The translations under genes and the position numbers were made by a program. The notes below the pieces were generated by a model. That model was given only the letters and a program-made list of their open reading frames with translations, ran no database searches and was not told the origin of the DNA. Of a DNA stretch of 64,000 bases, positions 43,996 through 53,419 are shown piece after piece. Positions within the stretch are counted from its first letter, which is position 1. The number at the start of each line of letters is the position of its first letter. This DNA is from Pseudomonas sp. RIT-562 (GTDB taxonomy: Bacteria > Pseudomonadota > Gammaproteobacteria > Pseudomonadales > Pseudomonadaceae): positions 98,323 through 162,322 of the forward strand of contig NZ_JAPJIV010000015.1 of NCBI RefSeq assembly GCF_026241895.1, given 5' to 3'.

Positions 43996-45723
43996 ATGAA
44001 GTTCGAACCCTTTGCCAAATCGCTCATAGCGACCTCCCTGGCGCTCAGCTGCCTTTCTACCTATGCCGCCTCCGTGGCCCCGGTCGCGGCCGAAAACGGC
44101 ATGGTTGTCACCGCCCAGCACCTGGCCAGCCACATTGGTGTCGACGTGCTCAAGAACGGTGGCAACGCTGTCGATGCCGCCGTCGCAGTCGGCTATGCGT
44201 TGGCGGTGGTTTATCCCGCAGCGGGCAACCTCGGCGGCGGTGGCTTCATGACCATCCAGCTGGCCGACGGACGCAAGACCTTCCTCGACTTCCGGGAAAA
44301 AGCGCCGTTGGCCGCGACTGCCGACATGTACCTGGATAAAGAAGGCAATGTCGTTCCGGACCTGAGTACCCGCGGCCATTTGGCAGTCGGCGTGCCGGGC
44401 ACCGTCTCGGGCATGGAGTTGGCCCTGTCGAAATACGGCACCAAGCCGCGCAAGGAGGTCATCGCCCCGGCGATCAAGCTCGCCGAAGACGGTTTCACCC
44501 TGGAGCAGGGCGATGTCGAGCTGCTCGAATACGCCACCGACGTCTTCAAGAAAGACATGAAGGATTCCGGCTCGATCTTCCTGAGCAACGGCGAACCGAT
44601 GCAGGTCGGGCAGAAACTGGTGCAAAAGGACCTGGGCAAAACCCTGCGGGAAATCTCCGAAAAGGGCGCCGACGGTTTTTATAAAGGCTGGGTGGCCGAC
44701 GCCATCGTCACCTCCAGCCAAGCCAACAAGGGCATCATCACCCAGGCCGACCTCGACAAGTACAAGACCCGCGAACTGGCCCCGGTGGAGTGCGATTACC
44801 GCGGTTATCACGTGGTTTCGGCGCCACTACCCAGCTCTGGCGGCGTGGTGATCTGCGAGATCATGAACATCCTCGATGGCTATCCGATGAAGGATCTGGG
44901 TTATCGCTCGGCCCAGGGCATGCACTACCAGATCGAAGCCATGCGTCATGCCTACGTGGACCGCAACAGCTACCTGGGCGACCCGGACTTCGTGAAGAAT
45001 CCGATCGAGCACCTGCTCGACAAGAATTACGCGACCAAGGTCCGCGCCGTCATCGACCCGAAAAAGGCCGGCGTGTCCCGCGAGATCAAGCCCGGCGTTG
45101 CGCCTCATGAAGGCAGTAACACCACCCATTACTCGATTGTCGATAAATGGGGCAATGCGGTCTCGGTGACCTACACCCTCAACGACTGGTTCGGCGCGGG
45201 CGTCATGGCCAGCAAGACCGGGGTCATCCTCAACGATGAAATGGACGACTTCACCTCCAAGATCGGCGTGCCGAACATGTACGGTCTGGTGCAAGGCGAG
45301 GCCAACGTCATCGCTCCCGGCAAGGCGCCGCTGTCGTCGATGAGCCCGACTATCGTGACCAAGGATGGCAAGGTGGTGATGGTCGTCGGCACCCCCGGCG
45401 GCAGCCGCATCATTACCGCGACCCTGCTGACCATCCTCAACGTGATCGACTACGGGATGAACATCCAGGAAGCGGTGGACGCCCCGCGGTTCCATCAGCA
45501 ATGGCTGCCGGAAGAAACCAACCTGGAGACCTTCACCACCAGCCCCGACACCGTGAAGATGCTCGAAAGCATGGGCCACAAATTTGCCGGTCCCCAGGAC
45601 GCCAACCACGTCGCAGCGATCCTCGTCGGCGCGCCTTCGCTTGAGGGTAAACCAGTTGGCAACAACCGCTTCTACGGCGCCAACGACCCGCGACGCAACA
45701 CCGGCTTATCACTCGGTTACTGA
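43996..45723 (+). CDS. ggt: Gamma-glutamyltranspeptidase
   Basis: Periplasmic enzyme that hydrolyses or transfers the gamma-glutamyl group of glutathione. 575 residues with a signal peptide ending near TYAAS. The precursor cuts itself before the nucleophile Thr376, in the N/TTHYSIVD motif, to give two subunits; GNLGGGGFMTI and SSMSPTIVTKDGKVVMVVG are conserved. An AGAGA stretch precedes the ATG; the open frame 12 codons upstream is not conserved. Confidence 0.95.
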   Translation: MKFEPFAKSLIATSLALSCLSTYAASVAPVAAENGMVVTAQHLASHIGVDVLKNGGNAVDAAVAVGYALAVVYPAAGNLGGGGFMTIQLADGRKTFLDFREKAPLAATADMYLDKEGNVVPDLSTRGHLAVGVPGTVSGMELALSKYGTKPRKEVIAPAIKLAEDGFTLEQGDVELLEYATDVFKKDMKDSGSIFLSNGEPMQVGQKLVQKDLGKTLREISEKGADGFYKGWVADAIVTSSQANKGIITQADLDKYKTRELAPVECDYRGYHVVSAPLPSSGGVVICEIMNILDGYPMKDLGYRSAQGMHYQIEAMRHAYVDRNSYLGDPDFVKNPIEHLLDKNYATKVRAVIDPKKAGVSREIKPGVAPHEGSNTTHYSIVDKWGNAVSVTYTLNDWFGAGVMASKTGVILNDEMDDFTSKIGVPNMYGLVQGEANVIAPGKAPLSSMSPTIVTKDGKVVMVVGTPGGSRIITATLLTILNVIDYGMNIQEAVDAPRFHQQWLPEETNLETFTTSPDTVKMLESMGHKFAGPQDANHVAAILVGAPSLEGKPVGNNRFYGANDPRRNTGLSLGY

Positions 45724-45756
45724 TCTTCAAAAGGGCACAGAATTATTTTTCTGTCC

Positions 45757-45865
45757 TGTAGCAGCTGCCGAGCCCCGCGAGGCTGCGTCGATCGCGCAGC
45801 GGTTGCTGTCCAGTTAACATGCTGCGACCGCCGACGCAGCCTCGCGGGGCTCGGCCGCTGCTACA
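45757..45865. repeat. Long inverted repeat, GTAGCAGCTGCCGAGCCCCG family
   Basis: A 34-nt left arm (TGTAGCAGCTGCCGAGCCCC then GCGAGGCTGCGTCG) is matched by its inverse at 45832-45865 with one or two mismatches, around a 41-nt centre. It shares the scaffold GTAG-AGCTGCCGAG-N5-CGAGGCTGCG with the repeats at 11112 and 53283 but differs in the inner five bases. Confidence 0.85.
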
Positions 45866-45914
45866 ACGCACGGCGGATGTGCCGCCTGTCTCCACACATC
45901 AAGGAAGGACAATC

Positions 45915-46448
45915 ATGACCACCGCACTGCTGATCATCGACGTACAGCACGCCTTGTGCACCGGCCAGTACGAATGCTTCGACATCCAACGAGTGATCGC
46001 CAGCATCAACACGCTCAGTGCCAGGGCCAGGGCGGCCAAGATTCCTGTGGTGCTGGTCCAGCACGAAGAACCGGGCGATTTGCTGCAACGGGGCTCCGAA
46101 GGTTGGCAACTGGCGAAGGAGCTGGTCACCTCATCCGAAGACCTGCGCGTACGCAAGACCACCGGGGATTCCTTCCACAAGACTCCACTCAAAGATTTGC
46201 TGCAAGAGCGGGAAGTCGATCGCCTGATCATCTGCGGCCTGCAAACCGATTACTGCGTGAACGCCACCGTGCGCCAGGCGCATGACCTGGGCTACGACGT
46301 GGTACTTGCCGCCGACGCGCATTCCACGGTCGACAACGGCAATCTGACTGCCGAAGACATCATCGCCGAGCACAACCAGACCCTGGCCCACCTGACCGGC
46401 CCGGTGGGTCGCATCGACGTCACGCCCGCCAACGAAATCAAGCTCTGA
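45915..46448 (+). CDS. Isochorismatase-family cysteine hydrolase
   Basis: 177 residues. Catalytic triad visible as D9 (LLIIDVQHA), K81 (RKTTGDSF) and C114 (LQTDYCVNATV). Members include nicotinamidases and N-carbamoyl hydrolases; the substrate is unknown here. AAGGAAGGA precedes the ATG at 45915; the long upstream extension lies in a repeat and is not coding. Confidence 0.9.
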   Translation: MTTALLIIDVQHALCTGQYECFDIQRVIASINTLSARARAAKIPVVLVQHEEPGDLLQRGSEGWQLAKELVTSSEDLRVRKTTGDSFHKTPLKDLLQEREVDRLIICGLQTDYCVNATVRQAHDLGYDVVLAADAHSTVDNGNLTAEDIIAEHNQTLAHLTGPVGRIDVTPANEIKL

Positions 46449-46521
46449 TCTCGATCCACAGCTACACTTATCGCCTGTTCCATCAACCCCACGTCCTTCC
46501 TTTGGCTGAGGCGAACCTGTC

Positions 46522-47658
46522 GTGGAAGTTGTCGAGATTTTCTCTGGCTACCTGAAGGCGTGGGTGATCGAACCGGTCGTCCAGCAGTTCCTGGGCATCT
46601 TCGACCTTAACGGGCGCTTCGGCCTGCTGTTCCTTGGCGTGTCCTACGCGGTCGCCTACAGCCTGTTTCGCTATCGCAAGCAACGCGGTTTGACGGATGC
46701 ACAAACCTTCTGGCAATTCATCGGTGCCAACCAGGTGCACTTCCACCCCTCTGCATTGCTGGATTACCGCTACTTCTTTGTACGCGCCATCCTCAAGGTC
46801 GCGCTGGTGCTGCCCATCGTGGGCCTGGTCGACCCCTACATCCTGCGCTCGGCCGACTATGTTGGGTTTTTCAGCAACCTGTGGGGAGCGCGCGTGCAGG
46901 TGCAGCAACACCTCGGGTTGTCCATGCTCTATGGGTTGGGCGTGTTTCTGATGCGCGACTTCACCCACTACTGGACCCACCGCGCCTTTCATACTCGCTG
47001 GCTGTGGGCTTTTCACAAGGTCCACCATTCGGCGCAAGTGCTTGTGCCCGCCACGGCCAGCCGCGTGCATTTTCTGGAAAAGGTCGTGGAGAAACTCTCC
47101 ATCAGCCTGAGCGTCGGCGCCTGTGCCGGCGTGGTCTGGTATGCCTGTGGCGGCGAAGTCAGCCGCTATACCCTGTTCGGCGTGACCTACCTGGTGTTCA
47201 TCCTCAACGGCCTGGCGGCGAACCTGCGGCACAGCCACGTATGGTTATCGTTTGGCCCGGCCATCGAGCACGTGCTCAACAGCCCGGCCCAGCACCAGAT
47301 TCATCACAGCAATGCGCCGCGCCATTTCGACAAGAATTTTGGCGTTAACCTGTCACTGTGGGACTGGATGTTCGGCACGCTGTACCTCACCACTTCAAAG
47401 CCTGAAACACTGCAGTTTGGCCTCGCGGGCGAGGGCCCTGGGCGCTACCACTCGCTCGGCGACCTGATCTTCACGCCTTTGCGCGAGATCGCCAGCAAGG
47501 TCTTTACGCCCAGGCCATCGGCGCAAACCCCGCGCTGGCGTCAGCTCGTGATGAACTGGACGCAACAGCCAAGGCTATGGCATCGTCAAAGCAATACGTT
47601 GTGTAATGATCAGGATAAAAACCAATGGAGGAGGGAGACGAGGGCGGCGCCAAGGTAG
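46522..47658 (+). CDS. Sterol desaturase/fatty acid hydroxylase family protein
   Basis: 378 residues, several membrane helices and the three histidine clusters of the diiron family: HYWTHRAFH, HKVHH and HQIHH. These enzymes hydroxylate or desaturate lipids; bacterial substrates are mostly unknown. The start is GTG. The last 34 bases overlap the start of the following LuxR-type gene, so the two are probably translated together. Confidence 0.88.
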   Translation: MEVVEIFSGYLKAWVIEPVVQQFLGIFDLNGRFGLLFLGVSYAVAYSLFRYRKQRGLTDAQTFWQFIGANQVHFHPSALLDYRYFFVRAILKVALVLPIVGLVDPYILRSADYVGFFSNLWGARVQVQQHLGLSMLYGLGVFLMRDFTHYWTHRAFHTRWLWAFHKVHHSAQVLVPATASRVHFLEKVVEKLSISLSVGACAGVVWYACGGEVSRYTLFGVTYLVFILNGLAANLRHSHVWLSFGPAIEHVLNSPAQHQIHHSNAPRHFDKNFGVNLSLWDWMFGTLYLTTSKPETLQFGLAGEGPGRYHSLGDLIFTPLREIASKVFTPRPSAQTPRWRQLVMNWTQQPRLWHRQSNTLCNDQDKNQWRRETRAAPR

Positions 47659-48644
47659 CGGTGGCAACGCTGAAGGCGTTCAATCTTTGCGTACTGGAAC
47701 TGGGTCGGCTGGCCCGCGATCTTCGTTCATCCCGATTCATCGAAGACGGCCTGCAGGCGTTCCGTGCACTGGTGCCTTTTGCGTCGGCCTGGTGGGGCGA
47801 GATGTCGGTGTCGGGCGTCAATATCCCTCCGAAAAGCTGGATGCACGGGCGAATCGACCTGCCCGAATCCTTCGCCGTGGAATGGCACAAGGGTGCCGAT
47901 GCGGACAGTTTTTCCCATGACACTTTGAGCCAGCCCGGCACCGTCGTGCGCGACAGCGGTTATGACGATCTGGACGAAGTAGTGAGTGCCTTTGCCCGGC
48001 GGCACGACCTGTTCCATGCGATGTGCATCACCTTCGAGTTGCCCGAAAGCGGGTTGATGTTTTTTGTGTGCCTGTATCGCGGCCAACATGAACTCGCGTT
48101 CGAACAGGGCGAGGCGGCTTTGTTCAGCGCCTTCTGTGATCATCTGCTGCAGCTGTGGCGGTTCCAGGTGCAGGACATGATCCGCGTCGACACCGGCAAT
48201 GGCGCGAGCGACTTCGGCGTCGCCCGCATGGATGGCAGCCTGCTGTACATCGGTGCTGCCCTGGGCGCGGCGATCCAGCGCGAATTGCCGCAATGGGACG
48301 GGTCGACCCTGCCCCTTGAGGTAATTGCCCAGCTGGCCAAGGCGCCGTGCGTGATGCGCCTGGGGCGCTGCGCCCTGACACTTTCGCCTAACGGCGAGCA
48401 TGTGATCCTGTCCTTGGAATCCCTGTCACGCGGGGTGGTGCTCGCACCCCGGGAGCGCACGGCGGCCATGTTGTTTGCCGCCGGCCATTCCTACAAGGAA
48501 ATCGCCAAGATCCTCGCCTTGAGTCCGGCAACCGTGCGCACCTACTTGCGTAATTGCTATGTGCAGCTTGGGGTGAAGAGCAAGGTCGAGCTCGGATCGG
48601 CGCTGCGCTCACCCTCTGCCAACACGCTGGCCAAATCCGGCTGA
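47625..48644 (+). CDS. LuxR-type HTH transcriptional regulator
   Basis: 339 residues. The last ~65 form a LuxR helix-turn-helix (LAPRERTAAMLFAAGHSYKE then IAKILALSPATVRTYLRN). The N-terminal ~250 residues do not show a recognisable autoinducer-binding or receiver domain. The ATG at 47625 has AGGA 9 nt upstream and overlaps the previous gene; a GTG at 47661, with AAGG 5 nt away, would remove the overlap. Downstream are two exported amidohydrolases and a porin, which it may regulate. Confidence 0.85.
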   Translation: MEEGDEGGAKVAVATLKAFNLCVLELGRLARDLRSSRFIEDGLQAFRALVPFASAWWGEMSVSGVNIPPKSWMHGRIDLPESFAVEWHKGADADSFSHDTLSQPGTVVRDSGYDDLDEVVSAFARRHDLFHAMCITFELPESGLMFFVCLYRGQHELAFEQGEAALFSAFCDHLLQLWRFQVQDMIRVDTGNGASDFGVARMDGSLLYIGAALGAAIQRELPQWDGSTLPLEVIAQLAKAPCVMRLGRCALTLSPNGEHVILSLESLSRGVVLAPRERTAAMLFAAGHSYKEIAKILALSPATVRTYLRNCYVQLGVKSKVELGSALRSPSANTLAKSG

Positions 48645-48795
48645 AGCGCGCGCAAGCGCAACTATTTCCCTCACCCTCCTCATTTGTAGAGGTCCATTCA
48701 AACGCCGCGCCCTATAGGGTAGGCCCTGCAAATACGGGGCTGGCACGGCAGTTTGAGCGGGCGCTTCGAAAACTATAAAAACAGAGGTGAGGCAG

Positions 48796-50655
48796 GTGAA
48801 ATTCTCCAGGCTGGGTATCGCGGTAGCGGCATTTTCCTTCATGTCACTGGTGGGCTGTCAGACCCAGGCTTCCAACGGCGCCGACATGGTCATGCGCAAC
48901 GGTTATGTCTACACCGTCGATGGTCAGAATGCCGTACAACAGGCGATCGCGGTTACGGCCGGCAAGATCGTCTATGTCGGCAGCGACCAGGGGGCTGCAG
49001 CGTACATTGGCAAACAGACCCAGCTGATCGACCTGGCCGGGCGCATGCTGATGCCGGGCTTCGTCGATGCACACATGCACCCCGGTGACGGTGGCCGGGC
49101 CATGACCTTGTGCGACCTGAAATACCAGACCATGACCCGCAAGGTATTCCAGGAACGGATTCAAGCCTGCCTGGATGCCGAGCCGGACAAAGGACCGGAT
49201 GTCTGGCTGGAGGTCGGCAGCTGGGACCGCATGGGCATGGACGGGCTCGATGGCGACCCGGACAAGTCGACGCTGGACGCGCTCAAGACCAAACGTCCGA
49301 TCCAGGTGCGCTCCAGCGACTTCCATACCGTGCTGGTCAACTCACGCGGGCTGGCGCTCGCTGGCATCGACAAGCAGACGGTTGATCCCAGCGACGGCAA
49401 GTACGCCCGTGACAGCGCTGGCAATCCCACGGGTATCTGCGAAGACGGCGCCGCCGAATCGATGGCCGCCGTGATACCACCTGCCAGCGATGCACAGAAG
49501 TTGCTGCAGATACGCGCCGCACTCGACGCCATGCGCCAGCAAGGCATCACCAGTTTCTTCGATGCCTTGTCGGGGGCGGAAACTGCCCGGGCATTCACCC
49601 AACTGCAACACTCGGGCGAGCTTACCGCCCGCGCGCTGTTGGCCATCAAGCTGGACCCGGCGGCCGCCGCAGCAGACCCTACCAAGACCATCGCCGAAGC
49701 GAAGGCCCTGGCCGCCACCTACGACCAGGGCGAAGCCCAACCGACGCCGGGCGTGAGCATGCGCCACGTTAAATTGTTCATGGACGGCATCATCAATGCG
49801 CCTGCGGACACCGGTGCGATGTTGACGCCTTACCTGCAAAACAGCGGGACCGAGAAGGCCCCCAAGTGGACCCCGGGCAAAAATCTCGGCGAGTTGTATT
49901 TCCCCTCGCAGACGCTCAACCCGTTGTTGCTCAAGGCTGTCGAGGCGGGTCTGGATCCGCACCTGCATGCAACCGGCGAGCGGGCCGTGCGCGCCTCGCT
50001 GGACAGTGTCGAATACGTGCGCCGGCAGCTGCCCGGCAGCGATTTCCGACCTGCCATCGCCCACGCCGAATCGGTGGACCCCGCCGACTATCCGCGCTTC
50101 AAGGCGCTCGATGTGACGGCAACCATGTCCTTTCAGTGGGCGCAGCAGGCACCGTCCACCGTTGACGGCACCAACGAACATCTGGGGCCGGCACGTTTTG
50201 CCCGCATGGAACCGTCCGGCAGCATCGCCAACGCCGGTGGGCGCATTGCCTATGGCAGCGACTGGCCGGTCGATCCGCTGGACGAGTTTCTCGCGCTGAA
50301 AATTGGCGTCACCCGCTCTGGCGATCCGCTGAACCCTCACAGCTATGGGCCCGACTATGCCGGCAAGCTCAATGCCGACCCGGCCCTGTCGCGCAGCGCT
50401 GCGCTGCGAGCCATCACCCTGAATGCCGCCCAACAGCTGAAGCTGGAGAGCGTCACCGGCTCGCTCGAAGTCGGCAAGTTCGCCGACCTTATCGTCCTCA
50501 ACCGTAACTTCATGCAGGTGCCGGAAGCAGAACTGGGCCGCAATGAGGTGCTGTTGACCGTCGTCGGAGGCAAGGTGGTGTGGGCCAAGGCGCCTTTTGT
50601 AGGCCTTGACCCGCAAGCGTTGTCCCAAGCTTCAGTCACCCCGACCGCTCAATAA
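48796..50655 (+). CDS. Exported lipoprotein amidohydrolase, amidohydrolase-3 family
   Basis: 619 residues with a lipoprotein signal peptide (MKFSRLGIAVAAFSFMSLVG, lipobox ending C21; Gln at +2 suggests the outer membrane). The metal motif is FVDAHMHPG with H93 and H95; the late family motif GSDWPVDP and HLHATGERAV are present. This is the YtcJ/amidohydrolase-3 family of metal-dependent hydrolases. The substrate is unknown. The GTG at 48796 has AGAGG 8 nt upstream; a GTG three codons earlier is less likely. 20 bp before the next paralog. Confidence 0.88.
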   Translation: MKFSRLGIAVAAFSFMSLVGCQTQASNGADMVMRNGYVYTVDGQNAVQQAIAVTAGKIVYVGSDQGAAAYIGKQTQLIDLAGRMLMPGFVDAHMHPGDGGRAMTLCDLKYQTMTRKVFQERIQACLDAEPDKGPDVWLEVGSWDRMGMDGLDGDPDKSTLDALKTKRPIQVRSSDFHTVLVNSRGLALAGIDKQTVDPSDGKYARDSAGNPTGICEDGAAESMAAVIPPASDAQKLLQIRAALDAMRQQGITSFFDALSGAETARAFTQLQHSGELTARALLAIKLDPAAAAADPTKTIAEAKALAATYDQGEAQPTPGVSMRHVKLFMDGIINAPADTGAMLTPYLQNSGTEKAPKWTPGKNLGELYFPSQTLNPLLLKAVEAGLDPHLHATGERAVRASLDSVEYVRRQLPGSDFRPAIAHAESVDPADYPRFKALDVTATMSFQWAQQAPSTVDGTNEHLGPARFARMEPSGSIANAGGRIAYGSDWPVDPLDEFLALKIGVTRSGDPLNPHSYGPDYAGKLNADPALSRSAALRAITLNAAQQLKLESVTGSLEVGKFADLIVLNRNFMQVPEAELGRNEVLLTVVGGKVVWAKAPFVGLDPQALSQASVTPTAQ

Positions 50656-50675
50656 AAAAACCAGAGAGCACTCCC

Positions 50676-52418
50676 ATGCAACGATTTTTTCCCAACCTGT
50701 TGGCTGCCGCGCTGGCTGTGACCTCGCTGCAAGCGCTGGCTGCCGCCGACCTGGTGTTGTTCAACGGCAAAGTATTCACCGCCGAACCGGGGCAGGGGCT
50801 GGCCCAGGCCGTGGCCGTGCAAGATGGCAAGATTCTTCAGGTAGGCAGCGATGCCCAGATCAACGCTTTGGCCGATGAGCGTACCCAGCGCATCGACCTG
50901 GCGGGCAAGGTGTTGATGCCCGGCATGATCGACAGCCACAGTCACCCGGTGGTGGCGGCGTTCGACAGCATGGGCGCGACGCTGCTGGATGAGGTCAAGC
51001 CGCTGCCGGAACTTGAGCAATGGATCATCGAGCAGGACCAGGCCGGACGCGCTCGTGCCGGTGACGTCATCAGCATCGCCGGGGTCAGCTCGGCCTATTG
51101 GGAGAACAGCCGGGAGCTCGGCGAGCGCTTCAATCAGGGCCGCTGGGCCGATCAACCGTTGGTGCTGAGCGGCATCGACGGGCATACCGGCTGGGCCAAC
51201 AACGCCATGCTCAAGCGCCTGAAGATCGACGCCGCGCTGGTGCAGAGCCTGTCGGAATCCGAGCGCAGCTACGTCGGCCACGAGAAGGACTTCACGCCCA
51301 CCGGTTACTTTGCCGAGTCGCGTTGGGACCAGGTCCGCAGCCAGATTCCGCCACCCAGCCAGCAGGTCATGCTGCAGGCGGCGCGAGAAGCTGTCAGGGT
51401 CAATAATCAATACGGCGTCACTGCCTGGATGGACGCTGCGGCGAACGCCGGCAGCGCTGACTCGCTGTTCGATTTTAACGCCACCGAGCAGAGCTTCGGC
51501 GTGCTGCCGCTATACCGCGAACTGGCTGAGAAGGGCGAACTGACGGCGCATGTGGCGGCCTTGCTGCTGACCAATCCGAAGAGCAAACCGGCCGACCTGG
51601 CAGTGCTGGACAAGGTCGTGCAGAAATTTGCCGGCGTGCCCAACCTGACCTTCCCGGGCCTGAAGATTTTTGCTGATGGCGTGCTGGAGTTCCCAGGTCA
51701 GACAGCCGCGGTGATCGTGCCATTCAAGAACAGTGGCAAAGACGGTCAACTGCTGATTGATCCCGCCCGCTTCGGCGACTTGGTGGTGGCCGCAGAACAG
51801 CGCGACTGGATAGTGCACATGCATGCCGTCGGGGACCGCGCGGTGCGTGAATCGCTCAATGCCTTTGAGTATGCACGCAAGCTCAATCCGACGCCCATGC
51901 CGCACAGCATCAGCCACCTGCAGCTGGTCAACCCCAAGGAATTTGCCCGCTTCAAGCAACTGGGGGTGATCGCTTCCATGCAATTACTGTGGGCCACGGG
52001 GGAGAGCTATACCGTGGAACTGGTCAAGCCGTACATCAGCGCGTTTGCCTATGGCTACCAATATCCTGCGCGCTCATTGCATGACGCTGGCGCGCTGATC
52101 GCCGGCGGCAGTGACTGGCCGGTATCCAGCCCCAATCCGTGGAATGCCATCGCCCAGGCCAGCACCCGAAAAGGCCCGCTTGGGGTGTTGAATGCCAAGG
52201 AAAGCCTCGACCGCCAGAGCATGTTTTATGCTTACACGATCAACGCCGCCAAAGCCTTGCGCCTGGAGAAACAGATCGGCTCGCTGTTACCCGGCAAACA
52301 GGCTGACCTGATCATCCTCGACCGCGACGTGTTCAAGGTCAGCGACGATGAGCTGTTCGACACCCAGGTGTTGAAAACCTTCTTCGCCGGCAAAGAGGTC
52401 TACGCCCCGGCGTCCTGA
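50676..52418 (+). CDS. Exported amidohydrolase, amidohydrolase-3 family
   Basis: 580 residues with a Sec signal peptide (MQRFFPNLLAAALAVTSLQA) and no lipobox, so probably periplasmic. Metal ligands H88 and H90 in MIDSHSHPV; VHMHAVGDRAVRESLNAFEY and GGSDWPVSS are conserved. It is a paralog of the lipoprotein enzyme 20 bp upstream (shared VLFNGKVFT/YVYTVDG start, DAxHPG-type and GSDWPV motifs), and the pair is likely one operon. Substrate unknown. Confidence 0.88.
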   Translation: MQRFFPNLLAAALAVTSLQALAAADLVLFNGKVFTAEPGQGLAQAVAVQDGKILQVGSDAQINALADERTQRIDLAGKVLMPGMIDSHSHPVVAAFDSMGATLLDEVKPLPELEQWIIEQDQAGRARAGDVISIAGVSSAYWENSRELGERFNQGRWADQPLVLSGIDGHTGWANNAMLKRLKIDAALVQSLSESERSYVGHEKDFTPTGYFAESRWDQVRSQIPPPSQQVMLQAAREAVRVNNQYGVTAWMDAAANAGSADSLFDFNATEQSFGVLPLYRELAEKGELTAHVAALLLTNPKSKPADLAVLDKVVQKFAGVPNLTFPGLKIFADGVLEFPGQTAAVIVPFKNSGKDGQLLIDPARFGDLVVAAEQRDWIVHMHAVGDRAVRESLNAFEYARKLNPTPMPHSISHLQLVNPKEFARFKQLGVIASMQLLWATGESYTVELVKPYISAFAYGYQYPARSLHDAGALIAGGSDWPVSSPNPWNAIAQASTRKGPLGVLNAKESLDRQSMFYAYTINAAKALRLEKQIGSLLPGKQADLIILDRDVFKVSDDELFDTQVLKTFFAGKEVYAPAS

Positions 52419-52452
52419 CCGCGGCTTTACCACCCCTGAAAAAACCCCCCTG

Positions 52453-52473
52453 GCTCCTCGCCCCACGAGGAGC
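52453..52473. other. Intercistronic hairpin between the amidohydrolase and the porin gene
   Basis: GCTCCTCG-CCCCA-CGAGGAGC is a perfect 8-bp stem, 34 nt after the amidohydrolase stop and about 54 nt before the porin start. No T-run follows on the plus strand, so it may stabilise or cut the mRNA and not terminate it. Confidence 0.45.
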
Positions 52474-52526
52474 TCGGCATCCGCACGCCCGAAATTCCTG
52501 CCACCCCATAACAACAAGAGAATCGT

Positions 52527-53267
52527 ATGAACTTGCGCGCATTGTTCACCCTCGCCAGCCTGGCCCTGGCGCCCTTGACGTCCCAGGCCATGGCGCTCGA
52601 TGAAGACTTCAGCCTGGACCTGAGTCTGGCCGCCGTCAGCGACTACCGTACTCGCGGGATTTCCCAGACCTTGGGGGATCCGGCGCTCCAGGCCGGCGCC
52701 ACGCTAGTCCACAGCAGCGGCCTGTACGTTGGCGCCTGGACTTCAAACGTGGATTTCGGCGGCCCGTTCAAGACTCGCCAGGAGCTCGAGTATTTCGCCG
52801 GTTACTACTGGCAGGCGACCGATGCCATCAGCCTCGACCTGGGTTATCTCAAGTACGATTATCCAAAGGAGGGGCAATTCAACTTCAGTGAGGCGTACGG
52901 CATTCTCGACGTCTACGGGGTCAAGCTCGGCGTCTACTACTCCAACGACACGCCCAACGTGTTTGGCGAAGACCAGGATACGCTCTACACCTACCTCGCC
53001 TATAAAATCGAATTGCCAGCTGATGTGGGGCTGGACCTGCGCGTGGGTCGCGGCGACGTCAAGGACCCGGCCTACTGGTCCGGCAGCGGCGATAACCGCG
53101 ACGCTTACTACGAATGGGAAGCCAAACTCAGCCGCGATTTTGTCGGCGTGACCTGGGGGCTGAGCTACGTAGATACCGACCTGTCGCAAAGCGAATGCGC
53201 AAGCTGGTATGGCTATGGTGATCTGTGCACGGCTACGGTGGTCGCGAGCGTCAGCAAGACATTCTAG
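52527..53267 (+). CDS. TorF-family putative porin
   Basis: 246 residues with a signal peptide cut near SQAMA. The mature part is a short beta-barrel: SLAAVSDYRTRGISQT, ALQAGATLVHSSGLYVGAWT, and the C-terminal Phe (ASVSKTF) needed for assembly in the outer membrane. This matches the TorF/TIGR02001 outer-membrane group. Its place after two exported amidohydrolases suggests that it admits their substrates or products. Confidence 0.85.
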   Translation: MNLRALFTLASLALAPLTSQAMALDEDFSLDLSLAAVSDYRTRGISQTLGDPALQAGATLVHSSGLYVGAWTSNVDFGGPFKTRQELEYFAGYYWQATDAISLDLGYLKYDYPKEGQFNFSEAYGILDVYGVKLGVYYSNDTPNVFGEDQDTLYTYLAYKIELPADVGLDLRVGRGDVKDPAYWSGSGDNRDAYYEWEAKLSRDFVGVTWGLSYVDTDLSQSECASWYGYGDLCTATVVASVSKTF

Positions 53268-53282
53268 ATTGCCGGACGCTTC

Positions 53283-53375
53283 GTAGGAGCTGCCGAGTGA
53301 AACGAGGCTGCGATCTGTTGACCCTGAAAAGCCAGATCAAAAGATCGCAGCCTCGTTTCACTTGGCAGCTCCTAC
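53283..53375. repeat. Long palindromic intergenic repeat (GTAGGAGCTGCCGAGTGAAA family)
   Basis: GTAGGAGCTGCCGAGTGAAA followed by CGAGGCTGCGATC is inverted at GATCGCAGCCTCGTTTCACT to GGCAGCTCCTAC, around a short centre. It is the best-preserved member of this family in the window and sits after the porin gene. Confidence 0.88.
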
Positions 53376-53419
53376 AGGGTATCTGCGGTGAACAAGGGTT
53401 TTACAACGACGCACATTCC

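Noticed and set aside
47625..48644. Quorum-sensing LuxR receptor
   Set aside because: Only the C-terminal helix-turn-helix is LuxR-like; the conserved residues of an acyl-homoserine-lactone pocket were not recognised and there is no luxI-type gene nearby.
40905..53267. A horizontally acquired island
   Set aside because: There is no integrase, tRNA junction, direct repeat boundary or obvious base-composition change; REP elements of the host type run through it.
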